From positions 1-54,428 of the IMG/VR virus record IMGVR_UViG_3300036944_000521: a stretch of 54,428 nucleotides of DNA; one strand, written 5' to 3'. The notes under the pieces were generated by a model. That model worked only from the letters and a program-made list of their open reading frames with translations. It had not been told where the DNA came from and did not search any database. Positions 29,860 to 36,874 of this stretch are shown one piece after another (within the stretch, counting starts at the first letter, position 1; each line of letters begins with the position of its first letter). The stretch is from a virus. A program made the position numbers and the translations under genes.

Positions 29860-30088
29860 AGTTATTTATTTCGCATTCCATAGATTCAAGCACTCGAAGT
29901 TCGCTAATTCTACCATCTCCAGAGTACTTTCTAGGATTTCCGCACCCATAGCAAGAACACAATGCTGGAGAATGTGCTAATATACCAATCCTAGTAGGAG
30001 TTAAACTACCGTATTTGATTGTTCGTTTAACCCAAGCTTTGCGCTTTGCTTCTTGATGACGACGAAAAGCTAGTGTTCTCAAGTACAT
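29846..30088 (-). CDS. conserved small CxCxxCGNPRK protein
   Basis: 80 residues. RRHQEAKRKAWVKR followed by CSCYGCGNPRKYSG and ELRVLE matches a short, widely spread bacterial and phage family of unknown function with a likely zinc-binding CxC-x2-C. The last codons lie in tRNA-Ser(GCT). Confidence 0.7.
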   Translation of the reverse strand: MYLRTLAFRRHQEAKRKAWVKRTIKYGSLTPTRIGILAHSPALCSCYGCGNPRKYSGDGRISELRVLESMECEINNWVVG

Positions 30089-30096
30089 CTCCTTAA

Positions 30097-30633
30097 TTAG
30101 ATACGCTCTAATACAGTAAGTCCATTGTTATTAGTAAACTTTTCACGCACTTTCCAAGAATCTGTTTCAATTAGAAATTCATCTAGTGCGTCTTGTAATC
30201 CGCGAGCACTGCCATCTTCTCCGCTACGCCCATAAAGAGTAGTATCGTGAAACATCATAAACTTACGAGCTACTTCACCATGTAGACGTAGCTCTTGTAC
30301 AAGTTGTGGATAAACATGCCACGTATCAATAAAAAGTAAATCTGTTGGTTCTAGAGTGATTTGTAGAACATCAGCTTGTGTAAACTTAAAGTCAATGCTA
30401 TTTTCTGCAGCATAGGCTTCTGCATAGCGTAGGTTATCTTCTGGCGGTTGCAGCAGATCATAAGCACGAATTGTAGAAACTTTAGAGTCTAGCCAAGCCC
30501 AAAGTGAAACAATATTTCTTACTCCTAGCTCTGTTACAGAACTACACTCTTTGGCGTATCGTTTGAAAGTAGGAAGATGCTCATTAATGTCTGAAGGAGT
30601 AGAAGCTAATTCTGGATAACGACTTTGTAACAT
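30097..30633 (-). CDS. class I SAM methyltransferase-like protein
   Basis: 178 residues. SVTELGVRNIVSLWAWL is motif I-like, LLFIDTWHVYPQL the acidic loop, and KFMMFHDTTLYG matches cephalosporin-hydroxylase/TylF-type folds. The SAM glycines are partly replaced (GVRN), so it could be a diverged relative. Confidence 0.6.
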   Translation of the reverse strand: MLQSRYPELASTPSDINEHLPTFKRYAKECSSVTELGVRNIVSLWAWLDSKVSTIRAYDLLQPPEDNLRYAEAYAAENSIDFKFTQADVLQITLEPTDLLFIDTWHVYPQLVQELRLHGEVARKFMMFHDTTLYGRSGEDGSARGLQDALDEFLIETDSWKVREKFTNNNGLTVLERI

Positions 30634-30649
30634 AAGTTTCCTATTGTGT

Positions 30650-30723
30650 TGGATGCCCGTCGAGGACTCGAACCGCGATTTCTAGAGTCAAAATCTAGCG
30701 TCCTGCCATTAGACGAACGGGCA
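30650..30723 (-). tRNA. tRNA-Gln(TTG)
   Basis: TGCCCGT/ACGGGCA, CTAGA-TTTTGAC-TCTAG, T-loop TTCGAGT, CCA encoded. Confidence 0.92.
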
Positions 30724-30729
30724 AAAATC

Positions 30730-30804
30730 TGGTACCCAGTGACGGGATCGAACCGCCGACAATCTCGGTGTAAACGAGGAGCTCTACCGCTGAGCTAACT
30801 GGGC
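30730..30804 (-). tRNA. tRNA-Val(TAC)
   Basis: GCCCAGT/ACTGGGT, CCTCG-TTTACAC-CGAGA, GGCGG-TTCGATC-CCGTC, CCA encoded. Confidence 0.92.
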
Positions 30805-30818
30805 ATTGTTATTTAACT

Positions 30819-30922
30819 GGTTCACTTTTGTGCTAAGTCGGCTGTGCTACCATTACACTACTAGGAGGAATCGAACCTCGCTCGCTGATTGGGATTGCAT
30901 AAAATTGATGCTGAACGGAACC
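30819..30922 (-). ncRNA. Y-RNA-like element with permuted Gly-tRNA-like body
   Basis: Closed by GGTTC/GAACC with GTTCAGCATC on the 5' side and GCACAAAAG on the 3' side, the same pair as the 15.2 kb element. Inside, a T-arm (GAGG-TTCGATT-CCTC) precedes a Gly-type D-arm (GTGT-AATGGTA-GCAC), again in permuted order. The acceptor strands are almost absent (only CTAG between the arms), so it cannot yield a charged tRNA. Confidence 0.65.
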
Positions 30923-30932
30923 AAAATTTATT

Positions 30933-31006
30933 TGGCGAAGGTACTCGGAGTCGAACCGAGGCTTGAGGTTTTGGAGACCGCCGTGCTACCGTAACACTTT
31001 ACCAAC
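30933..31006 (-). tRNA. tRNA-Trp(CCA)
   Basis: GCGGT-CTCCAAA-ACCTC anticodon arm, CTCGG-TTCGACT-CCGAG, CCA encoded; acceptor GTTGGTA/TACCTTC has two mismatches. Confidence 0.85.
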
Positions 31007-31011
31007 GTAAC

Positions 31012-31374
31012 TTATCCCGCGGAGCGGGTGAGGAAGTTTACTCTAACTTTTGAAGGCTTGAAGTACTTCTCAATAACGTCTTGTGCAATACCAATATCTA
31101 CTGGCTTACACGAAAAAATATCAATATATGCATCACCATTAGAATCTACTAAGTGACCGCTAATATTGCTTGTTTCAATCATTTGACAGAAACTGATACC
31201 AGCTTTATCAGGAGCATGAGTAGCAAAATGCTCAATCATTGGCTCTCCGAAAGCTACCATATCAATAGCAGGAACTAGTTCTTTAATAAAAGCGTGAACA
31301 TTAACTTTGCACATTACAAGTTCTTTGTCACAAGCGCCGCAATCAAACATTGCGTGGTAGCCCCAATATGCCAT
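31012..31374 (-). CDS. S-adenosylmethionine decarboxylase-like (SpeD)
   Basis: 120 residues, the size of bacterial/archaeal SpeD. YHAMFDCG at the start, ETSNISGHLVD around the expected serine cleavage/pyruvoyl site, and AYIDIFSCKP match the family. SpeD self-cleaves and makes decarboxylated SAM for spermidine. The core reads NISGH instead of the usual SISAH-like sequence, so self-processing deserves testing. Confidence 0.7.
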   Translation of the reverse strand: MAYWGYHAMFDCGACDKELVMCKVNVHAFIKELVPAIDMVAFGEPMIEHFATHAPDKAGISFCQMIETSNISGHLVDSNGDAYIDIFSCKPVDIGIAQDVIEKYFKPSKVRVNFLTRSAG

Positions 31375-31393
31375 TTAGTTTCCTATCTTATGA

Positions 31394-31467
31394 TGGCGAT
31401 CTATGAGGGACTCGAACCCTCTTGACCCGGTGGACAGCCGAGCATAATACCCATATACGAATAGACC
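31394..31467 (-). tRNA. tRNA-Asp(GTC)
   Basis: GGTCTAT/ATAGATC, CTCGG-CTGTCCA-CCGGG, GAGGG-TTCGAGT-CCCTC, CCA encoded. Confidence 0.9.
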
Positions 31468-31472
31468 GTAAT

Positions 31473-31631
31473 TTACCAGTGGTGAATTGCGTTTACAATC
31501 AACACTATATTTGCTAGGCAAGCTAGTAATACTATGATAGTTCTAAAACCCGCTACAATATCAGCTTCTGCATCATTATCTGTTGCTTTCTCGCCAAGAG
31601 CTTTTGCCCAGTAGTGCCATAGTATTTTCAT
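31473..31631 (-). CDS. small membrane protein
   Basis: 52 residues from ATG 31631 (AGGG upstream); a longer frame runs back through the terminator and tRNA-Ala and is not used. One TM helix near the C-terminus (TIIVLLACLANIVLIV). Confidence 0.6.
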   Translation of the reverse strand: MKILWHYWAKALGEKATDNDAEADIVAGFRTIIVLLACLANIVLIVNAIHHW

Positions 31632-31650
31632 ATATTGCCCTATTCTAAAA

Positions 31651-31677
31651 GCGTGAAGGGCGATTATATCCTTCACC
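31651..31677 (-). terminator. stem-loop terminator
   Basis: GTGAAGG/CCTTCAC with a TTTT after GC; lies below tRNA-Ala. Confidence 0.65.
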
Positions 31678-31710
31678 ATTTTACCTCGACTAGCGAGTCT
31701 ACGCTGTTTT

Positions 31711-31786
31711 TGGTGGACCGTATCGGGATCGAACCGATTACCTCCTGCGTGCAAAGCAGGCGCTCTCCCAAGTGAGCTAACAGCCC
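31711..31786 (-). tRNA. tRNA-Ala(TGC)
   Basis: GGGCTGT/ACGGTCC, CCTGC-TTTGCAC-GCAGG, ATCGG-TTCGATC-CCGAT, CCA encoded. Confidence 0.92.
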
Positions 31787-31787
31787 G

Positions 31788-31889
31788 TTATTTATTATTC
31801 TTCATAAAGAAGGAACACTTTTTGAAATTCTCAAGTCCTACGCTTTTAATAGCTGCAATAAATGCTTGCTGTAATAGTTCTTGTGTCAT
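31788..31889 (-). CDS. hypothetical 33-residue protein
   Basis: MTQELLQQAFIAAIKSVGLE then a basic tail; AAGGA 6 nt upstream. Lies between two tRNAs. Confidence 0.5.
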   Translation of the reverse strand: MTQELLQQAFIAAIKSVGLENFKKCSFFMKNNK

Positions 31890-31905
31890 TTTTAGTCCTT
31901 AACTA

Positions 31906-31994
31906 TGGCGGATCGTGTGAGATTCGAACTCACGGAACCTTTCGGTTCGGCAGTTTTCAAGACTGCTGGCATAATCCATCTCGCCCAACGATCC
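31906..31994 (-). tRNA. tRNA-Ser(TGA)
   Basis: GGATCGT/ACGATCC, GCAGT-CTTGAAA-ACTGC, variable arm GAACC/GGTTC, GTGAG-TTCGAAT-CTCAC, CCA encoded. Confidence 0.92.
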
Positions 31995-32001
31995 GTATAT
32001 T

Positions 32002-32084
32002 TGGTGCGGGTAGAGGGACTCGAACCCCCACGGTTGCCCGCCAGAACCTAAATCTGGTGCGTCTACCAATTTCGCCATACCCGC
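32002..32084 (-). tRNA. tRNA-Leu(TAG)
   Basis: GCGGGTA/TACCCGC, CCAGA-TTTAGGT-TCTGG, class II variable arm, T-loop TTCGAGT, CCA encoded. Confidence 0.92.
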
Positions 32085-32092
32085 GTATAATT

Positions 32093-32172
32093 TGGTGTTC
32101 TCTTTGGATTCGAACCAGTCTAACCTCGCTAGGAGGACGAAACTAACCGTGCGCCATTACAGACTAGAGAAC
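32093..32172 (-). tRNA. atypical tRNA, anticodon uncertain
   Basis: Acceptor GTTCTCT/AGAGAAC and CCA are good. The T-stem is weak (CTGG/CCAA), the D-region holds a GTAATGG loop with extra bases, and the anticodon arm can be drawn as TTCGT-CCTCCTA-GCGAG. That gives TCC with C33, or CCT with a poor stem. Gly- or Arg-type relic. Confidence 0.45.
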
Positions 32173-32179
32173 ATTTATT

Positions 32180-32255
32180 TGGTTGCGGTGGGGAGGACTC
32201 GAACCTCCGATTTACTGGTTATGAGCCAGTCGAGATGCCACTTCTCTACCCCGCA
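32180..32255 (-). tRNA. tRNA-fMet-like (CAT)
   Basis: ACTGG-CTCATAA-CCAGT, GGAGG-TTCGAGT-CCTCC, D-arm GAGAAGTGG region as in phage initiator tRNAs, CCA encoded. The acceptor has one bulged A; 1-72 is T-A. Confidence 0.8.
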
Positions 32256-32355
32256 AAAATTCAATGCCCCGGACTACTCGGCTGTAAGTTAGTTACTCTC
32301 ACAATATCATTATCACTACAATAATGCCACCGACTGCTAGCCACTCAAAGGGTTT

Positions 32356-32517
32356 TTATAGTAAACCACTGATATGAACAGATAAGAATAACAGCCGTTC
32401 TTCAATGGTTTTAGATGTATCAATTACTAGTTCTTCACCTAGCATAATCGCATAGTATGTAACTAAGGATTGCTCAAGGTGAGCTAGTGCTTTTTGTTCT
32501 TTTACAAGTAGTGCCAT
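32356..32517 (-). CDS. hypothetical small protein
   Basis: 53 residues, helical (VKEQKALAHLEQSLVTYYA). After the TAA the same frame stays open for 18 codons and encodes a strongly hydrophobic WLAVGGIIVVIMIL, with no start codon of its own. Confidence 0.55.
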   Translation of the reverse strand: MALLVKEQKALAHLEQSLVTYYAIMLGEELVIDTSKTIEERLLFLSVHISGLL

Positions 32518-32541
32518 GTGTTTTCCTATTTGCTATAATTA

Positions 32542-32570
32542 AATATAACCAATAAGTCAGCAGTTAGCAA
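32542..32570 (-). promoter_or_regulatory. sigma70-type promoter
   Basis: -35 TTGCTA, 17-nt spacer, -10 TATATT; drives the 32356 gene and the tRNAs below it. Confidence 0.75.
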
Positions 32571-32586
32571 GTGTAAAGTTAATTCA

Positions 32587-32690
32587 TGAAGGAGATCAAG
32601 AAGTTAAGTAAGCTTAAGAGTTAACAGCTCTGATCACTTACTACCGTATTGATTTGACTCAGCACCGAACAACTTATGCTGAAACCTTCA
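32587..32690 (-). ncRNA. possible Y-like structured RNA
   Basis: TGAAGG/CCTTCA could close it. The 5' side is TTTCAGCATAAG, matching the Y-like 5' motif, with CAGCA/TGCTG and GTAAG/CTTAC inside. A hairpin AGAG-CTGTTAA-CTCT looks like an Asn(GTT) anticodon arm. The 3' GCACAA motif is missing. Lies in the 3' end of the sulfotransferase transcript. Confidence 0.35.
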
Positions 32691-32714
32691 AGTTCTTTAA
32701 TACTGTCTGGAGTG

Positions 32715-33506
32715 TTAGCAGGACCAACTGGCTCGACAGTCAGGAAATTCGTTTTGACAGAAATTGTAAACTTCTCTGTAGAAGTTCCGCACCTTATTAG
32801 CTGTAGCTATTGATACAATCTCTTTTTTGGGAGAAACATTATAATCTTGATTATTTGTACTTTGTTGTAAATCTACACCAAGGAAGTTAGACAACCTTTT
32901 CAACTCACGGTTTTCGTTTATAGTTTCGTATATCCCGAAGTATAGCTCATCTTCGGTAAAAACTGCACGTAAGTTAGTTACAGTAACATCATACCTTGTT
33001 CTAGCAACGAATTGTAGCGAGGAGTACATTTTAAGTAACAGCAATTCATCTGATATTATCTGTTTCTTAACATCTTTTTTTGACATTCGTACTGCGCTCC
33101 AGCATCTCTCAAACGGGTCACGCATTAAGAATACAATACGGAGACGAGCGTTAATAAAGCTTAGCTCGTGACGTATACGAATCCAATCTTCTATCGACAA
33201 GGCAGCATATGATGGCGTAATGTCACCACTAAGTATGCAGTCTCCTGAAAATAACTCATTAAAGTAGCTTGAGTAGTAACCCGGTACGTTTTGCATTCTA
33301 TACCGTATTGCAGCATTCTCTACCCCATCACGGACCATAGCATCTGTAACTCTAAACTCTTTAAACATATCCGAAGAGACGGCATCCCAGATGTGATACT
33401 CTTTTTTTGCACCAAAGTTTACCCTATCAAGAGAAGAAACTGTACGGTGCAGCCACGTAGTACCGGCTTTTTGTGCTCCTACACCTAACAAAAAGGTTTT
33501 ATTCAT
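32715..33506 (-). CDS. sulfotransferase
   Basis: 263 residues. LLGVGAQKAGTTWLHR at 6-21 is a textbook PAPS 5'-phosphosulfate loop and VFLMRDPFERCWSAVRMS the 3'-phosphate site; FGAKKEYHIW is also conserved. Full-length single domain. A second, unrelated-branch sulfotransferase is at 24.8 kb. Probable target is a glycan or lipid head group. Confidence 0.85.
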   Translation of the reverse strand: MNKTFLLGVGAQKAGTTWLHRTVSSLDRVNFGAKKEYHIWDAVSSDMFKEFRVTDAMVRDGVENAAIRYRMQNVPGYYSSYFNELFSGDCILSGDITPSYAALSIEDWIRIRHELSFINARLRIVFLMRDPFERCWSAVRMSKKDVKKQIISDELLLLKMYSSLQFVARTRYDVTVTNLRAVFTEDELYFGIYETINENRELKRLSNFLGVDLQQSTNNQDYNVSPKKEIVSIATANKVRNFYREVYNFCQNEFPDCRASWSC

Positions 33507-33524
33507 ATATACCTTATTCTATTA

Positions 33525-33599
33525 ATACTGGCAGTTAAACACACATTCTTTTAACTTGCTCGTCTTATGTCATTAGGTGACAGCAGCAAGTACCAGTAT
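33525..33599 (-). ncRNA. structured 5' leader
   Basis: Nested stems ATACTGG/CCAGTAT and ACTTGC/GCAAGT with an inner TGTC/GACA hairpin, just upstream of the sulfotransferase. Unidentified; could be a leader or another Y-like RNA. Confidence 0.4.
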
Positions 33600-33603
33600 A
33601 TTT

Positions 33604-33678
33604 TGGAGCGGGCGATGAGGGTCGAACTCACGACATTCACCTTGGCAAGGTGACGCTCTACCACTGAGCTACGCCCGC
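33604..33678 (-). tRNA. tRNA-Gly(GCC)
   Basis: GCGGGCG/CGCCCGC, TCACC-TTGCCAA-GGTGA, GTGAG-TTCGACC-CTCAT, CCA encoded. Confidence 0.92.
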
Positions 33679-33690
33679 ATTTTCTAGATA

Positions 33691-33939
33691 TTAAGTATAG
33701 TCTGGTTCTTCAAAACCAGCAAGTCTTAAATTTAAAACAAAATTTTCTACTAGTAGCTTAGTCATAGCTATAGTAGCTACTAGTTCAGGATTGTCTGAAC
33801 GACGCATAATCTCGACCACCTGTTCAGCAATAATAAGGTATGCTTCATCTTCCTGAACATTAAGCATACCCCAATCAATAGGATCGCCTATATCATACTC
33901 TTGAGCAAGTTCAGCAAGATCTTTAGCATTATATAACAT
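33691..33939 (-). CDS. hypothetical helical protein
   Basis: 82 residues from ATG 33939 (GGAG 5 nt upstream, overlapping the upstream stop). Acidic and helical (EAYLIIAEQVVEIMRR). No family recognised. Confidence 0.6.
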   Translation of the reverse strand: MLYNAKDLAELAQEYDIGDPIDWGMLNVQEDEAYLIIAEQVVEIMRRSDNPELVATIAMTKLLVENFVLNLRLAGFEEPDYT

Positions 33940-34216
33940 ATTCGCTCCATATAGATCGTACAATGCGTTCAATTACAGTTTTAGCAGCTACACCATTTCG
34001 CCAAGTTGAGCGAGGGGCGTTATTAGCTTTACACCAAATAGCAAAATTACGACCACGAGCGTAATCAACACCCTCACGTTTAGAGGGTAGATCGTATCGG
34101 TAAGGACCAGATTTGATTACGTCTTCATAACCTAACTTAAAAGCTGCTGAAGACGCTAAACGAGTAGCACCTTGGGTAGCAGTAACTACTCGACCGCCAG
34201 AATTTACAGTATTCAT
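33929..34216 (-). CDS. hypothetical basic protein
   Basis: 95 residues, Arg-rich, with YDLPSKREGVDYARGRNFAI; nucleic-acid binding is possible. No family recognised. Confidence 0.55.
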   Translation of the reverse strand: MNTVNSGGRVVTATQGATRLASSAAFKLGYEDVIKSGPYRYDLPSKREGVDYARGRNFAIWCKANNAPRSTWRNGVAAKTVIERIVRSIWSEYVI

Positions 34217-34241
34217 TGCTCTCTCCTCTTATCTATAATTA

Positions 34242-34270
34242 AATATAGCATATGAAAGAGGAAGAGTCAA
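34242..34270 (-). promoter_or_regulatory. sigma70-type promoter
   Basis: -35 TTGACT, 17-nt spacer, -10 TATATT. Confidence 0.75.
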
Positions 34271-34277
34271 GAACAGT

Positions 34278-34817
34278 TTAACGTCCGAAGAACTCTGTTG
34301 GTCCAACTTTTATCGCATCAAACAAATACCAAGCAGCATTATCTTTTCCAGATCCTGCGCTATCTTCGATCCATTTAACACGACCGATTGAAACAATCTT
34401 ACGTAGCCTAGTCTTAACTAATGTGCTAGACTGAATAGTATGTATCCAGTCAGCATCAAATAGTAACCAAGTGGGGCGTAGATCAGAAAAGTGCTCTATC
34501 ATTGGGTGTAATATCTTACGTTCCCAAGGAGGATTAGTAATAATTAAATCACAGTGATTTAAGTGAGTTTCAGTTATGTCAAACGCATCTATTTCTTCAA
34601 TATCTTCGTCACTATCTCGTAATTCTATATCAGAAGCAAATGTACATTCTGAACCAGGAAATAGATTTGATATATGTTGAATTAGTCTGCCATCACCTGC
34701 ACAAGGTTCTGCATAGGTGAATGTTTCAGGAAGATGTGGTAAGAGAGCAGTTACAGCCGCCAACGGAGTTGGGTAGTAATCTCTAGGCTTACGGACATAA
34801 TCACTTCTTTTTCCCAA
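34278..34817 (-). CDS. DNA adenine-type methyltransferase (NPPW)
   Basis: 179 residues. DYYPTPLAAVTALLPHL and YAEPCAGDGRLI (SAM loop) then LIITNPPWE, the catalytic NPP(W/Y) of amino-group methyltransferases. Compact, no target-recognition domain, like orphan phage m6A enzymes that shield DNA from restriction. Confidence 0.78.
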   Translation of the reverse strand: MGKRSDYVRKPRDYYPTPLAAVTALLPHLPETFTYAEPCAGDGRLIQHISNLFPGSECTFASDIELRDSDEDIEEIDAFDITETHLNHCDLIITNPPWERKILHPMIEHFSDLRPTWLLFDADWIHTIQSSTLVKTRLRKIVSIGRVKWIEDSAGSGKDNAAWYLFDAIKVGPTEFFGR

Positions 34818-34977
34818 TAGCTATCTCATTCAATCTTATTTGCGCGCTTACTGCTGCGTCTAATTCTTCACGTGTATACGAGAGCGATACACAAGACCAA
34901 AGCTGGTCAAAAGTTAATCCAGAAAAGTAGGCGTTGCCCACGGAGCTTCCAATATAGTTATAATCATTAATTTCCAT
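34801..34977 (-). CDS. hypothetical small protein
   Basis: 58 residues from ATG 34977 (MEINDYNYIG); overlaps the methyltransferase start by 17 bases. No family recognised. Confidence 0.55.
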   Translation of the reverse strand: MEINDYNYIGSSVGNAYFSGLTFDQLWSCVSLSYTREELDAAVSAQIRLNEIAIGKKK

Positions 34978-34982
34978 ATAAA

Positions 34983-35147
34983 AACACACCAGCTCTTAAG
35001 CTACATGGCATACGCCAAGGAGGACGAGCTACTTACACATACCCACAGTATCAGTGTGGTGCTTTGTTAATCTTCGCCAAAAGATCAAGCCCTTAGCTAT
35101 GTCAGATTTAGTAGATTGGCGTCTACGTCAATCCTAGGTGTGCTTAT
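34983..35147 (-). ncRNA. structured noncoding RNA, unidentified
   Basis: About 165 nt without a gene. AACACACC/GGTGTG-type closure at the ends, with inner GATTG/CAATC, GATCTT/AAGATT and AGCT/AGCT stems. Downstream of tRNA-Thr in the same transcript. No match to a known family. Confidence 0.4.
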
Positions 35148-35150
35148 AAA

Positions 35151-35226
35151 TGGTGCCCCAAGTAGGAATCGAACCCACGACCTGATGATTACAAATCAAC
35201 TGCTCTTCCATCTGAGCTATTAGGGC
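35151..35226 (-). tRNA. tRNA-Thr(TGT)
   Basis: GCCCTAA/TTGGGGC, GTTGA-TTTGTAA-TCATC, GTGGG-TTCGATT-CCTAC, CCA encoded. Confidence 0.9.
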
Positions 35227-35228
35227 AT

Positions 35229-35302
35229 TGGAGCGGATAGCGGGAATCGAACCCGCGTCATTAGCTTGGAAGGCTAAGGTCTTACCATTACACAATATCC
35301 GC
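35229..35302 (-). tRNA. tRNA-Gly(TCC)
   Basis: GCGGATA/TATCCGC, TTAGC-CTTCCAA-GCTAA, GCGGG-TTCGATT-CCCGC, CCA encoded. Confidence 0.92.
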
Positions 35303-35333
35303 ATAATACAGAACCTCACGTATTGGTTCCGAG

Positions 35334-35435
35334 TTATCTAGCATAGCGACACTGAAAGGTCAGTGTATCTAGATTAACAATAATACGCACAATTAGCCGG
35401 AGCCGGTTGTCATATCTTTCGTTTAGTTTTACCAT
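35334..35435 (-). CDS. possible 33-residue basic peptide
   Basis: MVKLNERYDNRLRLIVRIIV and a short tail, preceded by a very strong GGAGGAG. The start codon lies in the 3' arm of a stem (35432-35482), so access may be controlled. Confidence 0.45.
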   Translation of the reverse strand: MVKLNERYDNRLRLIVRIIVNLDTLTFQCRYAR

Positions 35436-35482
35436 TAACTCCTCCAACTATTGAACTGGATGGTCGTTGTCCTCGGTAATGG
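35432..35482 (-). promoter_or_regulatory. stem masking a start codon
   Basis: CCATTA/TAATGG pairs across 39 nt and includes the ATG of the 35334 ORF. The rest of the 35.48-35.58 kb leader (TTTAGAT repeats) holds no gene. Confidence 0.4.
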
Positions 35483-35585
35483 CTATCTAAACTTACATGA
35501 TCAAGATTTTTACATCTAAATTGGTTGCAGTATCCATCCACAGATTTGCTACGCTGGCTCTGTTAAGCCTCGATAGAGCTAGAGT

Positions 35586-36059
35586 TTAAATTCTAGCCTC
35601 GCTAATAGTAGACCACATAATTACGTCTGCTTTAATTTGTGCCAAGGCAGGATTACTTTGTTCACCCTTACCAGGAACCCAAATTTTAAGCGGAACCTTG
35701 CTTTTACCATATTTTGCAACCATAGAGACTACACGAGGTAGAATATATGTTTGAAAACGATATTCATTTTCAGGTTTACGCTTAGCTTCAGTAGAAGCAT
35801 AAGGTTTACCCTCAATGTAGGCACGTGCTAGGAAAGTAGCACGATTTTCATTTCTTACATCCCATTTACGATGCGTGCTCAGAGAGCAGTATTTCATAAA
35901 TGCTTGATCATTCCAACGAGGATACATATCATTGTTTCCTGTTTTGTGATAATTTTGTAGTGACCAGATATATTGTTTATAAAGCTTGCGCTCTTCAAAA
36001 CGAATAATTTGAGCTTCTACGCTTAGATGTTTAGATTTAATTTTAAGTTCGACAGACAT
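35586..36059 (-). CDS. hypothetical conserved phage protein
   Basis: 157 residues. LKIKSKHLSVEAQIIRFEE at the start and HRKWDVRNENRATFLARAYI in the middle; seems a small basic phage family, function not recognised. Monocistronic with its own promoter. Confidence 0.6.
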   Translation of the reverse strand: MSVELKIKSKHLSVEAQIIRFEERKLYKQYIWSLQNYHKTGNNDMYPRWNDQAFMKYCSLSTHRKWDVRNENRATFLARAYIEGKPYASTEAKRKPENEYRFQTYILPRVVSMVAKYGKSKVPLKIWVPGKGEQSNPALAQIKADVIMWSTISEARI

Positions 36060-36083
36060 TTTTATCTCCTTGATGTTATCTGT

Positions 36084-36112
36084 AATATATTGAGTATTTC
36101 AGTAACTGTCAA
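36084..36112 (-). promoter_or_regulatory. sigma70 promoter, near consensus
   Basis: -35 TTGACA, 17-nt spacer, -10 TATATT: the strongest match to host consensus in the window. Confidence 0.8.
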
Positions 36113-36152
36113 GGCTAAGGTGGCTTAATGATCTACAATTAGTATCTCCTGT

Positions 36153-36752
36153 TTATTGTTTATCTAGGTAATCAGCCATATCGTGATTTACATCAGCATG
36201 GCCTTGTTCATCTGCTCTTACAGCAATAACTACGTCTCGTAGTGTTGCAGTAGTAGGTAGTTTATAGTAGTCACGCGCAATCTTAGGTGCAGCAATATTT
36301 TCTACTTTACCAGCATCAATCTCTTCAAGATATTGTGTATAGCTGATAACGGCTTGGTCTTCAAAATAACCAATCATACGATGTGCAGTGCGCGGAAAAA
36401 ATATATATAATATAAAGTAAAAATGCCAAAAAATAAGTTGAGCTGCTAGTATTAGCAATCTTTCAAATCTAGTAGGTTTTGCAATCTGTATGAATATCAT
36501 AAGGTGCATACGTTCATTTTCAGCTTCGTCAAGCAGTGTCTTAATCCACCCACGCTCATCTGGCTGCATACGCCGTAAACTGCGTAAGTGTTGCCACATA
36601 CCTGCAACCATACCTGGTACACCAGCTACAGTCTCAAGAACAACAGCTCTATGACCATATCGTTTAGCAAAAACAGTATCAGCAAACCACCGAAAAACAT
36701 TAGTTAGGCTGTAGGCTACTCGATCTGAAAAGTTACGTGGAGCTAGTACCAT
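36153..36752 (-). CDS. alternative oxidase (AOX/PTOX family)
   Basis: 199 residues, the length of bacterial AOX. LETVAGVPGMVAG (first Glu), LLDEAENERMHLM (ExxH), YFEDQAV (third Glu) and RADEQGHADVNH (last ExxH) supply all six ligands of the di-iron centre. Hydrophobic residues 98-125 form the membrane-facing region. The enzyme passes quinol electrons directly to O2, bypassing proton-pumping oxidases. Cyanophages carry the plastid relative PTOX. Here it would keep redox flow going while host respiration is disturbed. Confidence 0.92.
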   Translation of the reverse strand: MVLAPRNFSDRVAYSLTNVFRWFADTVFAKRYGHRAVVLETVAGVPGMVAGMWQHLRSLRRMQPDERGWIKTLLDEAENERMHLMIFIQIAKPTRFERLLILAAQLIFWHFYFILYIFFPRTAHRMIGYFEDQAVISYTQYLEEIDAGKVENIAAPKIARDYYKLPTTATLRDVVIAVRADEQGHADVNHDMADYLDKQ

Positions 36753-36851
36753 TTATTGACATAAATCCTCATATTTTGAATGATGTACTCTATGAGAACT
36801 TCTATCACCGATCACAGTAGGAAATAAGATAGTGTATAGTAGTTTTATCAT
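36753..36851 (-). CDS. small protein coupled to alternative oxidase
   Basis: 32 residues: MIKLLYTILFPTVIGDRSSH then a basic/acidic tail. TAA directly abuts the ATG of the oxidase (TAAATG), so it may act as a translational lead-in. Confidence 0.5.
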   Translation of the reverse strand: MIKLLYTILFPTVIGDRSSHRVHHSKYEDLCQ

Positions 36852-36874
36852 AAGTTATCCTAAAATATTTAAGT

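Noticed and set aside
32093-32172. Firm call as tRNA-Gly or tRNA-Arg
   Set aside because: The anticodon arm can be drawn two ways, each with a defect; left as uncertain.
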